Shown: piece by piece, positions 31,612 through 39,898 of the stretch
Layout of the letters: every line of letters begins with the position of its first letter
How positions within the stretch are numbered: position 1 is the stretch's first letter
IMG/VR virus record: IMGVR_UViG_3300020385_000008
Coordinates: 33,657 to 97,656 of that record
DNA length: 64,000 nt
Reading direction: 5' to 3' (one strand)
Origin: a virus
Made by a program: the position numbers and the translations under genes
The notes under the pieces: generated by a model
What the model was told of the DNA's origin: nothing
Seen by the model: the letters and a program-made list of their open reading frames with translations, nothing else
The model's database searches: none

Positions 31612-33261
31612 CTAGCTATAGTCCCACATATAACTCATACTCCCATACTCATCAACGGTGTTCCACCTTTCCCCTTGAGCATCAACAAAACTATCATTAT
31701 CATCCATAGAACTAATGAACCCAAATGGTGCCATATCTTGTTCAATTTGGTTTTCCTTATCATTATATATTTCTTTACGGACATCATTGTCGGTCATTTC
31801 CCTAAAGTAATCTTGGGCAACACACCAGGCAAAAATAACCATACACATAGCAAGGTCATCATTACAGCCATCTTCAGCCGCAAATGAGTTATTCCTAGCA
31901 ATAAATGTAGTAAGTTCCTGAACAATATTAAAATCACAGAACTCTAATTTCTTTTCCTCCACCAGAGCCTTCAGATTAGAGCACCCGAGCTTCTTCGTGG
32001 CTACGCTCATCTTTACGCCTAATTGTGTTTTAGAGCCGCTGAAGCCCGCTCCAAGCTGCTGTCCTGCCCTTCCACGCATCGCACACATCATTACGTTGGG
32101 ATATTCCAAGTCATAGTTCAAAATAGAAGCAACTTGATCACCAATATCATTAACTTCGATGAGAACGTGAGCTTTATTATAAGATTTAGCAACTCTCTCA
32201 ATAATACTTGGGAATACCATAGGTTTGATTTCGTTGTCCCTATACTTCGCAACCACCGCATATGGGAAAGTTGTAGTATCAAATACCACGAAAGCAGAGT
32301 AGTCTTTTCCAACACCACGAGCAACGTCAGCTGTCAAAACGTATGTGTGGTCATCTTCTGGGTCTGTAAAAATATCTAATCCTTTATTTTTTGTAATTGG
32401 CTCTCTATATTCCATAGCCCTTAACGCCATTGGAGATATTAGCGTATCAACGGATCCAATGAACTCACACTCAAACTCAACCTTGAACTGTTCTTCACTC
32501 GTATTCTTAATAGTCGTCTCTTTCCACACTTCATCCCTACCAGGAACCTGTGACCAGTGAACTTCAATTGGGTTGTAATCATTCCTCCCCTTTTCAGCAT
32601 CATTCCACATTCGGTAGAAGTGGTTCATACCGTGAGGGGTAGAAACGATAATAACTTTTGTAGATTTACCAGAAGTAATCGTTGGATATACAGACGCGAA
32701 GAACTGGTCAGCAATGTTGTTTTGAACGAACGCAAATTCGTCCAAGAAAATAATGTTGAAGGACATACCACGAACAGCAGATGCTGATGTGGAAGCAGCT
32801 AAGATAGTGGAACCATTCTCAAGTTCAACAGAACCTTTGTTCCAGGAGATAATGCCGTGTTGCATCCATTGGGGTAAGTTCTCATAAGCCAACTGTAAAC
32901 GCCCAAGAATCTCTCTCGCAGTGGACGCTTTGTTAGCTAGGATGCCGATAGTAACGTTGTCGTTAAAAATTAGATAGTGTAGTAGGAATGCAACGCAAGT
33001 GGTAGACTTACCAGTCTGACGAGGCATCTTACATATAGTAAATCTCTTCTCGTGAAAGCTTTTGATTAAGTTTTCTTGAAAGTCATATAGCTTGAATGGA
33101 ATAATGCCATGGTCAAGTGATACAATCTTAATATAATTAAGTGCAAAATAAATAGGATCCGTCTTACACTTCATCAACTCCTGTACTTGCTCATATGTAA
33201 ATTGAACAGATACATTTGTTTTCTTTAGATTTGGGTTACCAAGATACTGAGTATCGGGCAT
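31612..33261 (-). CDS. 17: Terminase large subunit gp17
   Basis: The 549-residue packaging motor has an N-terminal ATPase with Walker A PRQTGKST (80-87) and Walker B NIIFLDEF (169-176), and a C-terminal nuclease with TADVARGVGKDYSAFV and later acidic residues. T4 gp17 has 610 residues. It pumps phage DNA into proheads and cuts concatemers. The start codon lies nine bases after the T-tract of a hairpin at 33264-33295, with no Shine-Dalgarno. Confidence 0.97.
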   Translation of the reverse strand: MPDTQYLGNPNLKKTNVSVQFTYEQVQELMKCKTDPIYFALNYIKIVSLDHGIIPFKLYDFQENLIKSFHEKRFTICKMPRQTGKSTTCVAFLLHYLIFNDNVTIGILANKASTAREILGRLQLAYENLPQWMQHGIISWNKGSVELENGSTILAASTSASAVRGMSFNIIFLDEFAFVQNNIADQFFASVYPTITSGKSTKVIIVSTPHGMNHFYRMWNDAEKGRNDYNPIEVHWSQVPGRDEVWKETTIKNTSEEQFKVEFECEFIGSVDTLISPMALRAMEYREPITKNKGLDIFTDPEDDHTYVLTADVARGVGKDYSAFVVFDTTTFPYAVVAKYRDNEIKPMVFPSIIERVAKSYNKAHVLIEVNDIGDQVASILNYDLEYPNVMMCAMRGRAGQQLGAGFSGSKTQLGVKMSVATKKLGCSNLKALVEEKKLEFCDFNIVQELTTFIARNNSFAAEDGCNDDLAMCMVIFAWCVAQDYFREMTDNDVRKEIYNDKENQIEQDMAPFGFISSMDDNDSFVDAQGERWNTVDEYGSMSYMWDYS

Positions 33262-33263
33262 AA

Positions 33264-33295
33264 TAAAAAAAGGCTCCTATGTTATATAGGAACCT
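33264..33295 (-). terminator. Hairpin with T-tract between the repeat protein gene and gp17
   Basis: A 10-bp stem AGGTTCCTAT/ATAGGAGCCT with a 5-base loop is followed by seven T residues on the minus strand. It has full terminator form, yet it sits right against the gp17 start, so it may act as an attenuator or partial terminator that lowers terminase expression. Confidence 0.65.
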
Positions 33296-33300
33296 TAATC

Positions 33301-33615
33301 TTAGGGGGAGTTTGGAATTGGAGGTGGGTTGGGGACTATGTTATTGTCCTCATCGTACCTTACGTATGGAGGGGTTGCTATTGGGTTGTTGTTCTCATCG
33401 TGCCGCTGATATGGTTGAGGCGCAGGAGCAACATTGTTGTTCACATCATAGCGCACATAGCCAGCATTGAAATCCAAGAAATTTAAATTGGACCATCCTT
33501 CACCAGGATCACTATCATTATCAGTTGATGCGGGATTTGCTATCGGATTATTATCTTCATCAGATCTCTGATAGTAAAAATTCATTGACCCGATTCCAGC
33601 CGCATAATCAGCCAT
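33301..33615 (-). CDS. Small tandem-repeat protein
   Basis: The 104-residue protein is built from four copies of a 14-residue unit: YQRSDEDNNPIANP, YVRYDVNNNVAPAP, YQRHDENNNPIATP and YVRYDEDNNIVPNP. The units are Asn/Pro/Asp-rich and likely unstructured or fibrous, with a Gly/Ser-rich spacer after the first. It is located among packaging and virion genes, so it may be a minor virion or capsid-decorating protein. No family is recognised. Confidence 0.75.
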   Translation of the reverse strand: MADYAAGIGSMNFYYQRSDEDNNPIANPASTDNDSDPGEGWSNLNFLDFNAGYVRYDVNNNVAPAPQPYQRHDENNNPIATPPYVRYDEDNNIVPNPPPIPNSP

Positions 33616-33620
33616 ATTTT

Positions 33621-33698
33621 TTACCTGGATAATTTAATAATATTTAGAATAAAGATGAATGCGAATAGAAAGGCAGCGCTTTCGTAGAAATGACCCAT
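33621..33698 (-). CDS. Possible mini membrane protein (25 residues)
   Basis: A short frame encodes MGHFYESAAFLFAFIFILN and six more residues (IIKLSR), a single hydrophobic helix with a basic end. It ends five bases before the repeat protein starts. The ATG lacks a Shine-Dalgarno, so coding is suggested only by the hydrophobic pattern and the tight fit in the gap. Confidence 0.4.
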   Translation of the reverse strand: MGHFYESAAFLFAFIFILNIIKLSR

Positions 33699-33732
33699 TG
33701 GGGGTTAAGAAGTATTAAAGACGCATTATATA

Positions 33733-33840
33733 TCATTCTCGGTGTATGTACATTATACCTAGTGTGGGAACCATAACAAGAATGTAGCACACTAGTCCTA
33801 GGAACCACTTATGACCTATTGCATGTATCAGCATTTCCAT
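33733..33840 (-). CDS. Possible mini membrane protein (35 residues)
   Basis: This frame encodes MEMLIHAIGHKWFLGLVCYI and a further hydrophobic stretch ending IMYIHRE, so one membrane helix. It overlaps the end of the DUF6321 gene by 13 bases, the usual type of gene junction here. Function unknown; it could be a chance frame. Confidence 0.45.
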   Translation of the reverse strand: MEMLIHAIGHKWFLGLVCYILVMVPTLGIMYIHRE

Positions 33841-34685
33841 TTATCTAGTGCAAGTTTTTTACGTGTGGGTTTTCCCTTCTCATCTTTGAGGGGACCTTTC
33901 ATACCCCCCATTCTAGCGCAAAATGATTTTTTGCGTGGACCACCTTCTGGCTGTGGTGCTTTTAAGTCACTGCCGGGATTCTCTCGTTCGTAGGATTTGC
34001 GTCCTCTCTCGTTAAGTCCCCCGGCTTTATTCTTTCCCTCTTTACGTTGCCAAGCAGACTCACCAACATTTTGGATATAGTCACTCTTATCAAGCTCATC
34101 TTGGGTCTTTTTGACTTTATCTAGGGCATCATAGCCATCTTTCTTGGCTTTCTCTCCCTTCTCATCCCAACTTTTCTTTCTTGCTTTGAGATTTGCTCTC
34201 ATCTTATCAGCAATAGCACCTTCGCCAATCTGCTGTTTCCAACCAGTCATTGGCTCTGGTAGGATTAGATCAGTAATTTCAGCAACTAAATTACCATCAA
34301 TGTCAAGAATCTCTACAGATTCTTTACGAGTCTTTTTTGTGGAAGTCTGCTCCTTACGCTTTTCTGCAAAATTATCAGCTAAAGCTTTGAATCTCTTTCT
34401 ATAATCTGAGTCAGTCTCAATACGAGACTTGCCTTCAGCACAAAATTCTGCGAAAGTCTTAGTTTCCTTCACACAATTAGGAACTTCTTTACCGTCTTTT
34501 TTCTTCGTGCCTTTGGCTTTATAACCATCCCAACATGTAGAAGCTCCTACATTTTTGCGAGCTGTCTTCATACTTTCGCCAATATCTAGCGTCTTTGGAT
34601 AGTCTTTACTGCCTTTTTTAGCGGGGGACTCTCCACGTTTACGTTTGGCGTGGATATTATCCCATAGACCCTTTTTCTTAGCCAT
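33828..34685 (-). CDS. DUF6321-like basic protein
   Basis: The 285-residue, very Lys/Arg-rich protein ends with a block I associate with the DUF6321 family of marine phages: GGLNERGRKSYERENPGSDL, then RKKSFCARMGGMKGPLKDEKGKPTRK. An N-terminal block KNVGASTCWDGYKAKGTKKK and PNCVKE adds Cys residues that may bind metal. The centre (100-210) is charged and probably helical. It lies upstream of gp17 between the terminase subunit genes. The charge suggests DNA binding or packing in the virion, but this is inference. Confidence 0.75.
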   Translation of the reverse strand: MAKKKGLWDNIHAKRKRGESPAKKGSKDYPKTLDIGESMKTARKNVGASTCWDGYKAKGTKKKDGKEVPNCVKETKTFAEFCAEGKSRIETDSDYRKRFKALADNFAEKRKEQTSTKKTRKESVEILDIDGNLVAEITDLILPEPMTGWKQQIGEGAIADKMRANLKARKKSWDEKGEKAKKDGYDALDKVKKTQDELDKSDYIQNVGESAWQRKEGKNKAGGLNERGRKSYERENPGSDLKAPQPEGGPRKKSFCARMGGMKGPLKDEKGKPTRKKLALDKWKC

Positions 34686-34782
34686 ATCTAATAACAGGAT
34701 TAAATAAAATAATATGAAAGGCTCAAGAACTTCATCGGCGACATAAAAAATCGCCCTTCATTATATTGCCTTTCGCATATAT

Positions 34783-35190
34783 TTAGTCGTATGTCTTTTT
34801 ACCGCCTTTAATGTAACCAGAGCCTTTGGAGTCATAGAAACGAACACCTTTTCTGATTGTAGTTGCCCTTAGCTCATCATTCTCATCTTTATACTTCTGA
34901 CGTTTTTTGGCGTCGTCAGCAGCAGCTTTGAAATTTGACAATGTTTTCTCCTTTTTTTCTCTAGATGAACCACGCATTGACTTGTCGGCATCGGAAGGTG
35001 CTTGAGGCATCCTAATGCCCTCAGACACTCCACCGCCAGCATCTCCAGCATAATCCATGTGGTCCCCATCCATATCGGTGTCGTTCATATCTCTACCATA
35101 CCATCCACTGTACCTCTTATTTCCTTTTTTGGGGGGACACTTACAGTCACTTCCCATACCTTCACACTCTTTACACTTTTGTTTAGCCAT
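34783..35190 (-). CDS. Hypothetical Cys-rich/basic protein
   Basis: The 135-residue product starts with a compact CKECEGMGSDCKC cluster that could form a zinc knuckle. A Gly/Asp-rich linker, a charged helical region and a C-terminal RFYDSKGSGYIKGGKKTYD follow. The last block also occurs at the ends of other small marine phage virion proteins, as far as I can recall. It ends 97 bases before the DUF6321 gene and begins one base after gp16. Possibly a minor virion or packaging protein. Confidence 0.65.
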   Translation of the reverse strand: MAKQKCKECEGMGSDCKCPPKKGNKRYSGWYGRDMNDTDMDGDHMDYAGDAGGGVSEGIRMPQAPSDADKSMRGSSREKKEKTLSNFKAAADDAKKRQKYKDENDELRATTIRKGVRFYDSKGSGYIKGGKKTYD

Positions 35191-35191
35191 T

Positions 35192-35641
35192 TTAGGAATC
35201 CGTTAGTTTTTTCATCATTCCCTCTTTTATCATTTTTTGTAATTCGGTTGTAGAACCAACAAAGACGGAATTATTTGTAACATTGGTTTGGTTATTATTT
35301 ACAGTAACCGCATCCAAATCTTTAACTTTTTTCTGTAAGTCCATAAGCTTCTCTGCAACTTCTGACATACTCTTTACGCCATTAAGAGCCACTTCATAGG
35401 AGCGAGCACTTCCACCCTCTTGAGCAAGCTCTAGGGCACCTGTGACAGCCTCTTGACCTTTCTCTATGAGTGTATAAAGCTGCTGTCTAGTATATTCATA
35501 ATCTTTTTGATCATCACTAGTATCGCTGACCTCAAGATCATCATTAGAATTGGTAATCTGGGGTAGTTCAGCTTTTTTTGGTTGCTCAATAATCTCAGAC
35601 TCAATGTCTAACGCATCATCAATAGGATCAAAATTACTCAC
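35192..35641 (-). CDS. 16: Terminase small subunit gp16
   Basis: The 149-residue protein follows T4 gp16 (164 residues). It has an acidic N-terminus, a central helical region DYEYTRQQLYTLIEKGQEAV to GGSARSYEVALNGVKSMSEVA, and a C-terminal NNSVFVGSTTELQKMIK similar to the NATVFMGSPTDLM of T4. gp16 recognises DNA and stimulates gp17. A GATAAATA late-like element lies 22 bases upstream. Confidence 0.88.
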   Translation of the reverse strand: MSNFDPIDDALDIESEIIEQPKKAELPQITNSNDDLEVSDTSDDQKDYEYTRQQLYTLIEKGQEAVTGALELAQEGGSARSYEVALNGVKSMSEVAEKLMDLQKKVKDLDAVTVNNNQTNVTNNSVFVGSTTELQKMIKEGMMKKLTDS

Positions 35642-35661
35642 AGGAATACTTCTTACTAGGT

Positions 35662-36471
35662 TTATTTATCGGGAGTATAGTCTATATTTTGTGTTGGGCT
35701 ATAAACTTTACTATCATAGAAAATTTCAGTTTTACCATCAAACCCAAAATTATCATTTGGACCAGCATCAATTGGATCTGGTACTACAGTGTAACGTACA
35801 TCTCTTGGGGAATTTCTCTTATGAGATGTATGATAATCGACCTGAACTTTTTTGATAAGACCACCGCCAGTAGAATCCAATGGACCAAATAAGTATGTTT
35901 TGGCAGTGAAAGACAATGTATAGATTATAATGTGGCGACCGGCAAAGTCACCTTCGTAGTCATCAGTAAAGTTAATGCTGTTTAAAACTACTGGAATATC
36001 CCTCTCCTCTCCAATTTCTTCTAATAAATCAACAGTAGTTGTACAAGCTGGTTGAAAATATGGTAAAATTTGCTCAACAATTTGTAAACAATCTTCATTA
36101 AGTTTTGCCATAATACTGAGTTCAAATTCAATATTATATGGAACTGGTAGATACACTTTGCGAAGTGTCTCACCCTCAGCGCCAGTTGCCTTAAATGTTT
36201 GTGTTGGTTTAGTTTTTCTTGTGGCATCGTATGAAATACCAGTCATCTCAAATGACATACGAGGTAGAGTTGTCTGTACTGGCTGATCTAACTCACCTTG
36301 CTGATTCAAACGTGCTAAAAACTTTTGAATTGGACCATATCCAAGACCCACTTTCATTACATTAATAACATCATCTGCGTTATTAAACTTTTGAATCTGT
36401 ATGCCGTTAAATAAATTTCCAAAAGCAACAACAGTTTTTTTAATTATACCGTGGTAAAAATATTCTCCCAC
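35662..36471 (-). CDS. 15: Tail sheath stabiliser gp15
   Basis: The 269-residue protein matches T4 gp15 (272 residues), the ring that ends the tail and joins it to the neck. Shared pieces include MGEYFYHGIIKKTVVAFGNL at the start and DCLQIVEQILPYFQPACTTT in the middle, near-identical to the IVEQILPYFQP of T4. It lies between gp14 and gp16, as in T4. Confidence 0.95.
   Translation of the reverse strand: MGEYFYHGIIKKTVVAFGNLFNGIQIQKFNNADDVINVMKVGLGYGPIQKFLARLNQQGELDQPVQTTLPRMSFEMTGISYDATRKTKPTQTFKATGAEGETLRKVYLPVPYNIEFELSIMAKLNEDCLQIVEQILPYFQPACTTTVDLLEEIGEERDIPVVLNSINFTDDYEGDFAGRHIIIYTLSFTAKTYLFGPLDSTGGGLIKKVQVDYHTSHKRNSPRDVRYTVVPDPIDAGPNDNFGFDGKTEIFYDSKVYSPTQNIDYTPDK
35663..35670 (-). promoter_or_regulatory. 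Possible late promoter for gp16
   Basis: GATAAATA on the minus strand, one mismatch from consensus, about 25 bases above the gp16 start and overlapping the gp15 stop. Confidence 0.45.
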
Positions 36472-36497
36472 AAAATCACACAGAAATACTATGCTCT

Positions 36498-36505
36498 ATT
36501 TATTC
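36498..36505 (-). promoter_or_regulatory. Possible late promoter for gp15
   Basis: AATAAATA on the minus strand overlapping the gp14 stop, about 30 bases above gp15. It is one mismatch from the consensus. Confidence 0.35.
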
Positions 36506-37963
36506 TCCAAATGGATTGTCCTCTGAGAAATAGTTCTCATTTGGATTAAAGAACTGATTATATTCGGAAGTATCAACTATAACATCAGCTTTTTCCTGAA
36601 TTACCTCATTTTGACTGTAACCATCTAGTTGTGTTTGTTCTGAGTCGAATGCCTTGAGAGAATACCTAGCACCACTATCCTCACCCTCAATAATTTCACC
36701 TGGTTGAAAATTAATAACGCTCCCTTTAGGTTCCAAATTAGTAATTTCTAATTGATAAGTCTCCGCATTCCACCCACGTACACGTGCCTGCATACCCGAT
36801 TCCCTACCGACAATTACTTCATTATATAAGTAAATACCCTCACCTACACTTGCAGGAGCAGAAACTACAACCTTAATATCCTCAGGTAAATCAGCTCCTG
36901 GGTCAGTAACCACAGCAGAGACAATTTTCTCACCATCAGTAAGTGCTAGTCCTTGAGCTAATGGATTATTGTCTAGATCATATACAATAATGTCAGCATC
37001 TTCGGGGTAACCATTACCCTCATTAGTAATTTCAAATTCAATAACACCTAATGAGTTTGAATTAATACCTGCTCTAATAATAACATCTGTACCACCGCCC
37101 CCGACAGCAACCACTTCTGGGTCTTCAGTATAACCAGATCCTCTAGAAAAAGATACCAACTGTTTTATTGCCTTTTCAACCAGATTAGAATCTGGGCGAG
37201 TTAAGAGTGCAATAACTTTAGGATCTGTTCCCCCTTTTGGTGGGGAATCTATCTTAATTGATGGTGGCTGATTGAAACTATTTCCTTCATTCAATATGAT
37301 CAATTCTCTAATATAACCAGTATCAGTTTTTGCAACAACCTCTGCTCTATTACTTAATGGTATTAAATCTAGAGTAGTAATAAATCCTTTGTTGATTATT
37401 GTAGTATCAATCTCACCAATTGTGGTGTCAAGGACTTCATCTTCGTATTCAAATAGTTGACACTGCAACTCGTAAGTATATCCATTACCTAGTTGGTAAA
37501 ATGGTTGCTCGTGTTCTACAAATTTAATTTCAAATAGTCTTCTGCCTAGTGGAAAATAGATTAGGTCCCCTTCCCTAGGTCTTTGAATTGTTTGTAATGT
37601 TCCCTCATCTTTGGGGGAATTCATAAGAAATAGCATCCTAGAATTCAAGAAAGGAGCGATATAGTCTTCATAACGCTCTCTTGAAATAGTCAGGGTGACT
37701 TCATCTTTGACTTGAATGCCAAACTTTGACATAATATCACCCTGACCACCATACCCATCATAATTATTGAGGTATGATTCAATAATAAAATAAGACCTAA
37801 AGGCAGAAGAAGTTACCTCCCTGATAATGGTTGCTTCCCTAATAAAAGTACGAGGAATATAATACACATCCATCCCATACATACGAATCTGTTCATTGAC
37901 CAGATCCTGCTGTAAGTTCTGTTCTTGTGTAGAACCGTGTAAAAAGAAGGGATTAACAACCAT
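36500..37963 (-). CDS. 14: Neck protein gp14 with inserted Gly-Tyr repeat region
   Basis: The first ~190 residues match T4 gp14, with PFFLHGSTQEQNLQQDLVNE, YYIPRTFIREATIIREVTSS, and NSRMLFLMNSPKDEG. gp14 and gp13 form the head-tail neck. At 487 residues it is nearly twice the size of T4 gp14 (256). The surplus (about 208-420) contains repeated GNSFNQPPSI, GSGYTEDPEVV and GNGYPEDADIIV units, of the kind also seen in gp7, gp8 and the DUF4815 protein here. The C-terminus (DTSEYNQFFNPNENYF) returns to the gp14 pattern. Confidence 0.93.
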   Translation of the reverse strand: MVVNPFFLHGSTQEQNLQQDLVNEQIRMYGMDVYYIPRTFIREATIIREVTSSAFRSYFIIESYLNNYDGYGGQGDIMSKFGIQVKDEVTLTISRERYEDYIAPFLNSRMLFLMNSPKDEGTLQTIQRPREGDLIYFPLGRRLFEIKFVEHEQPFYQLGNGYTYELQCQLFEYEDEVLDTTIGEIDTTIINKGFITTLDLIPLSNRAEVVAKTDTGYIRELIILNEGNSFNQPPSIKIDSPPKGGTDPKVIALLTRPDSNLVEKAIKQLVSFSRGSGYTEDPEVVAVGGGGTDVIIRAGINSNSLGVIEFEITNEGNGYPEDADIIVYDLDNNPLAQGLALTDGEKIVSAVVTDPGADLPEDIKVVVSAPASVGEGIYLYNEVIVGRESGMQARVRGWNAETYQLEITNLEPKGSVINFQPGEIIEGEDSGARYSLKAFDSEQTQLDGYSQNEVIQEKADVIVDTSEYNQFFNPNENYFSEDNPFGE

Positions 37964-37968
37964 TTTTT

Positions 37969-38856
37969 TCAGCCTACAAAGTCTAGGGGTGGTAATTCAT
38001 AGGTGCTAGACATCTCTCGCTTGATTTCTTCAAGCTCTCTAACACCATCATCATATAATTGTCTTCCATTCATTTCAATTCCACCAGGCAATTTGGTGCC
38101 AGTGAATTTAATTAAGTTTTGACCCCATTGCTTCTTAATAGCAGAAACAAGGTATTTTTTAACCCAGCTATCATTATAGATCTCACAGAATTGCTGTGGA
38201 TCTAAAGCTCTATAGCAATCAATAACAATGATGCTTCCTACAGCAATATTTTGCCAATTAACATCTAGATACAAACGATCTTGACGCTTATTAAAACGAA
38301 TTATGGATGGTGGATTGTTTAAGAAATCAAATGTTGATCTCCACATTCCTGCGATATATGCAGTAATCATATCACCACCCCATAGGTAGCCTATACCACC
38401 CAGATATCCATATCCATTCAGTCCATAATAGGATGCCCCTGGACCAAGGAGCCCTCCTCCACCGATTAATCCTCCTAGAGGACCACCAGTAGCGCTGGGA
38501 GGAGTAAACACCTTTTCCACACCAATAATATGTGGAGGAAGTTGAATATAATTTGAGTTTTCAACATATTTGTCTACTGTGGGACCAGTAGCACCTGGAT
38601 ATGTTTGAATAGCAGTACTAATTCCAGGATTAACAAATGGATTATACTTTGATCCTCTGTCAATATCCTCTTGAGTAAATTCATACTTTAAGTAAGTACG
38701 AATTACCCCATCATAATGCCTCTCGTGGAAGTGCTGGATGGTGTCGTCAAGAATATCATCCAGTTGCTCATCAGCAACGTTAATCTCCAATACAGGGGCA
38801 CCTAGACGCCTTAGAGCGTACTCTACAAGCTCTTGCCTATTAGTTGGCTTTGACAT
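37969..38856 (-). CDS. 13: Neck protein gp13
   Basis: The 295-residue protein matches T4 gp13 (309 residues), which sits with gp14 on the portal. Typical parts are NRQELVEYALRRLGAPVLEI, DDTIQHFHERHYDG, and PAIIRFNKRQDRLYLDVNW-like PSIIRFNKRQDRLYLDV. A Gly/Tyr-rich loop (about residues 120-165) is specific to this phage group. It overlaps the 85-residue gene upstream by one base. Confidence 0.94.
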   Translation of the reverse strand: MSKPTNRQELVEYALRRLGAPVLEINVADEQLDDILDDTIQHFHERHYDGVIRTYLKYEFTQEDIDRGSKYNPFVNPGISTAIQTYPGATGPTVDKYVENSNYIQLPPHIIGVEKVFTPPSATGGPLGGLIGGGGLLGPGASYYGLNGYGYLGGIGYLWGGDMITAYIAGMWRSTFDFLNNPPSIIRFNKRQDRLYLDVNWQNIAVGSIIVIDCYRALDPQQFCEIYNDSWVKKYLVSAIKKQWGQNLIKFTGTKLPGGIEMNGRQLYDDGVRELEEIKREMSSTYELPPLDFVG

Positions 38857-39113
38857 TAAAAGAATCCCCCATCTATGGTATCTGTGAATCCTGTAATGTT
38901 AGTAACAGGATCAACAGTAAGAATACAAGATGATGTACTTAATTGACAGCTATTTACTATTGGACTAAAAACATCACCATTCCATACTGGAACAGATCCA
39001 ATTTTAATGTCAGTAAAATCGGTATCAGTCAGTCCCTCTAGGGATGATGGGACACCATTAGAAATAACACGGACAACATTTCTTTGTCCAATTTGATCGA
39101 GTAGATTTGCCAT
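38856..39113 (-). CDS. Small virion-region hypothetical protein
   Basis: The 85-residue protein is beta-rich and Thr/Ser/Asp-rich, with phrases such as VPVWNGDVFSPIV that resemble short structural proteins of marine phages. It is packed by one-base overlaps between gp13 and the 177-residue protein, so it is expressed with the neck genes. No defined family is recognised. It may be a minor tail or neck component. Confidence 0.7.
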   Translation of the reverse strand: MANLLDQIGQRNVVRVISNGVPSSLEGLTDTDFTDIKIGSVPVWNGDVFSPIVNSCQLSTSSCILTVDPVTNITGFTDTIDGGFF

Positions 39114-39646
39114 TAGTCGCTTCTCTCGTTATCTTTACTAGATGGGTTAGTCTGTACCCACTGTGAACTATCTTTATCGGTATAGTAGATGTACATACGA
39201 CCTTCAAGTGTGTTCCACCAGAGATTTCCTTCGATTGGATTTTCTGGGGGATGCTGACCAACCGTAACTGGTGGTGTTGATGGTGGGATAATTCCTGATT
39301 GCACGTCTGTTACTCCTGGATTTACTAGAGCCATGCCCTCAACAGCTCGGTAAACTTTACCGTCTGTTTTATTAATCAATATAACATCATATACATATCT
39401 ACCCTCTTTGAGAATAGAAGTTTGGGCGGCGGTGAGCGAAATAATAATTTCACCGGACTTTGGTTTTAGAATAGAGACATCGAATCCCAATCCAAATTTA
39501 GCACCAGAATGCTTTCTCAATTGACTAACACCCCTAAATTGGGTCAAGTTAATTGGGATAGAAGTTCCAGCGTCGTCCAACTTAAAGCTAGCCGAGAAGG
39601 TGGCACCTTGATCAATAGTAATATTTGATACGTAGGCACTAGCCAT
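39113..39646 (-). CDS. Putative virion structural protein with Ig-like N-terminus
   Basis: The 177-residue protein begins YVSNITIDQGATFSASFKLD and continues in strand-turn pattern to about residue 110, like beta-sandwich modules at the start of phage fibre or decoration proteins. Its end, ENPIEGNLWWNTLEGRMYIY, is a short repeat-type motif frequent in phage fibre and virion proteins of marine phages. A CATAAATA late element lies 30 bases upstream. The exact role is unknown. Confidence 0.7.
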   Translation of the reverse strand: MASAYVSNITIDQGATFSASFKLDDAGTSIPINLTQFRGVSQLRKHSGAKFGLGFDVSILKPKSGEIIISLTAAQTSILKEGRYVYDVILINKTDGKVYRAVEGMALVNPGVTDVQSGIIPPSTPPVTVGQHPPENPIEGNLWWNTLEGRMYIYYTDKDSSQWVQTNPSSKDNERSD

Positions 39647-39674
39647 GGAAGTTAAGTTCTATTGTATACTACTT

Positions 39675-39896
39675 CTATTTATGGATTATCTGTTTTATTA
39701 AAGATTTAAGCTCTTCAATTTCAGATTTAGCTATTTCTAATTGAAGTGTAAGAGATTCTAGAGTTTGATTTTTAGACCTAGAATACTCTCTTTTCCGAAT
39801 ATATGCGTCATATGCGTCTCTATTTGTATTTACAATAGCTCCCTCTGGAGTACGGTAGAGGTGATCAGTACCCTCTACCCTCATCTTTTTACTCAT
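39675..39896 (-). CDS. Small coiled-coil protein
   Basis: The 73-residue protein has an N-terminal globular portion (GTDHLYRTPEGAIVNTNRDA) followed by a Leu/Glu coiled coil (LTLQLEIAKSEIEELKSLIK). Related short proteins occur near baseplate genes in cyanophages, to my recollection, without assigned function. It is separated by two bases from the DUF4815 gene. It may be a structural or assembly helper. Confidence 0.65.
   Translation of the reverse strand: MSKKMRVEGTDHLYRTPEGAIVNTNRDAYDAYIRKREYSRSKNQTLESLTLQLEIAKSEIEELKSLIKQIIHK
39676..39683 (-). promoter_or_regulatory. Late promoter for the 177-residue virion gene
   Basis: CATAAATA with flanking G on the minus strand, one mismatch from consensus, about 33 bases above the start. 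Confidence 0.5.
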
Positions 39897-39898
39897 AA

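Noticed and set aside
34740-34760. GGCGA...TCGCC hairpin in the gap after the Cys-rich gene
   Set aside because: The T-tract is in the loop rather than after the stem, so it is not a convincing terminator.
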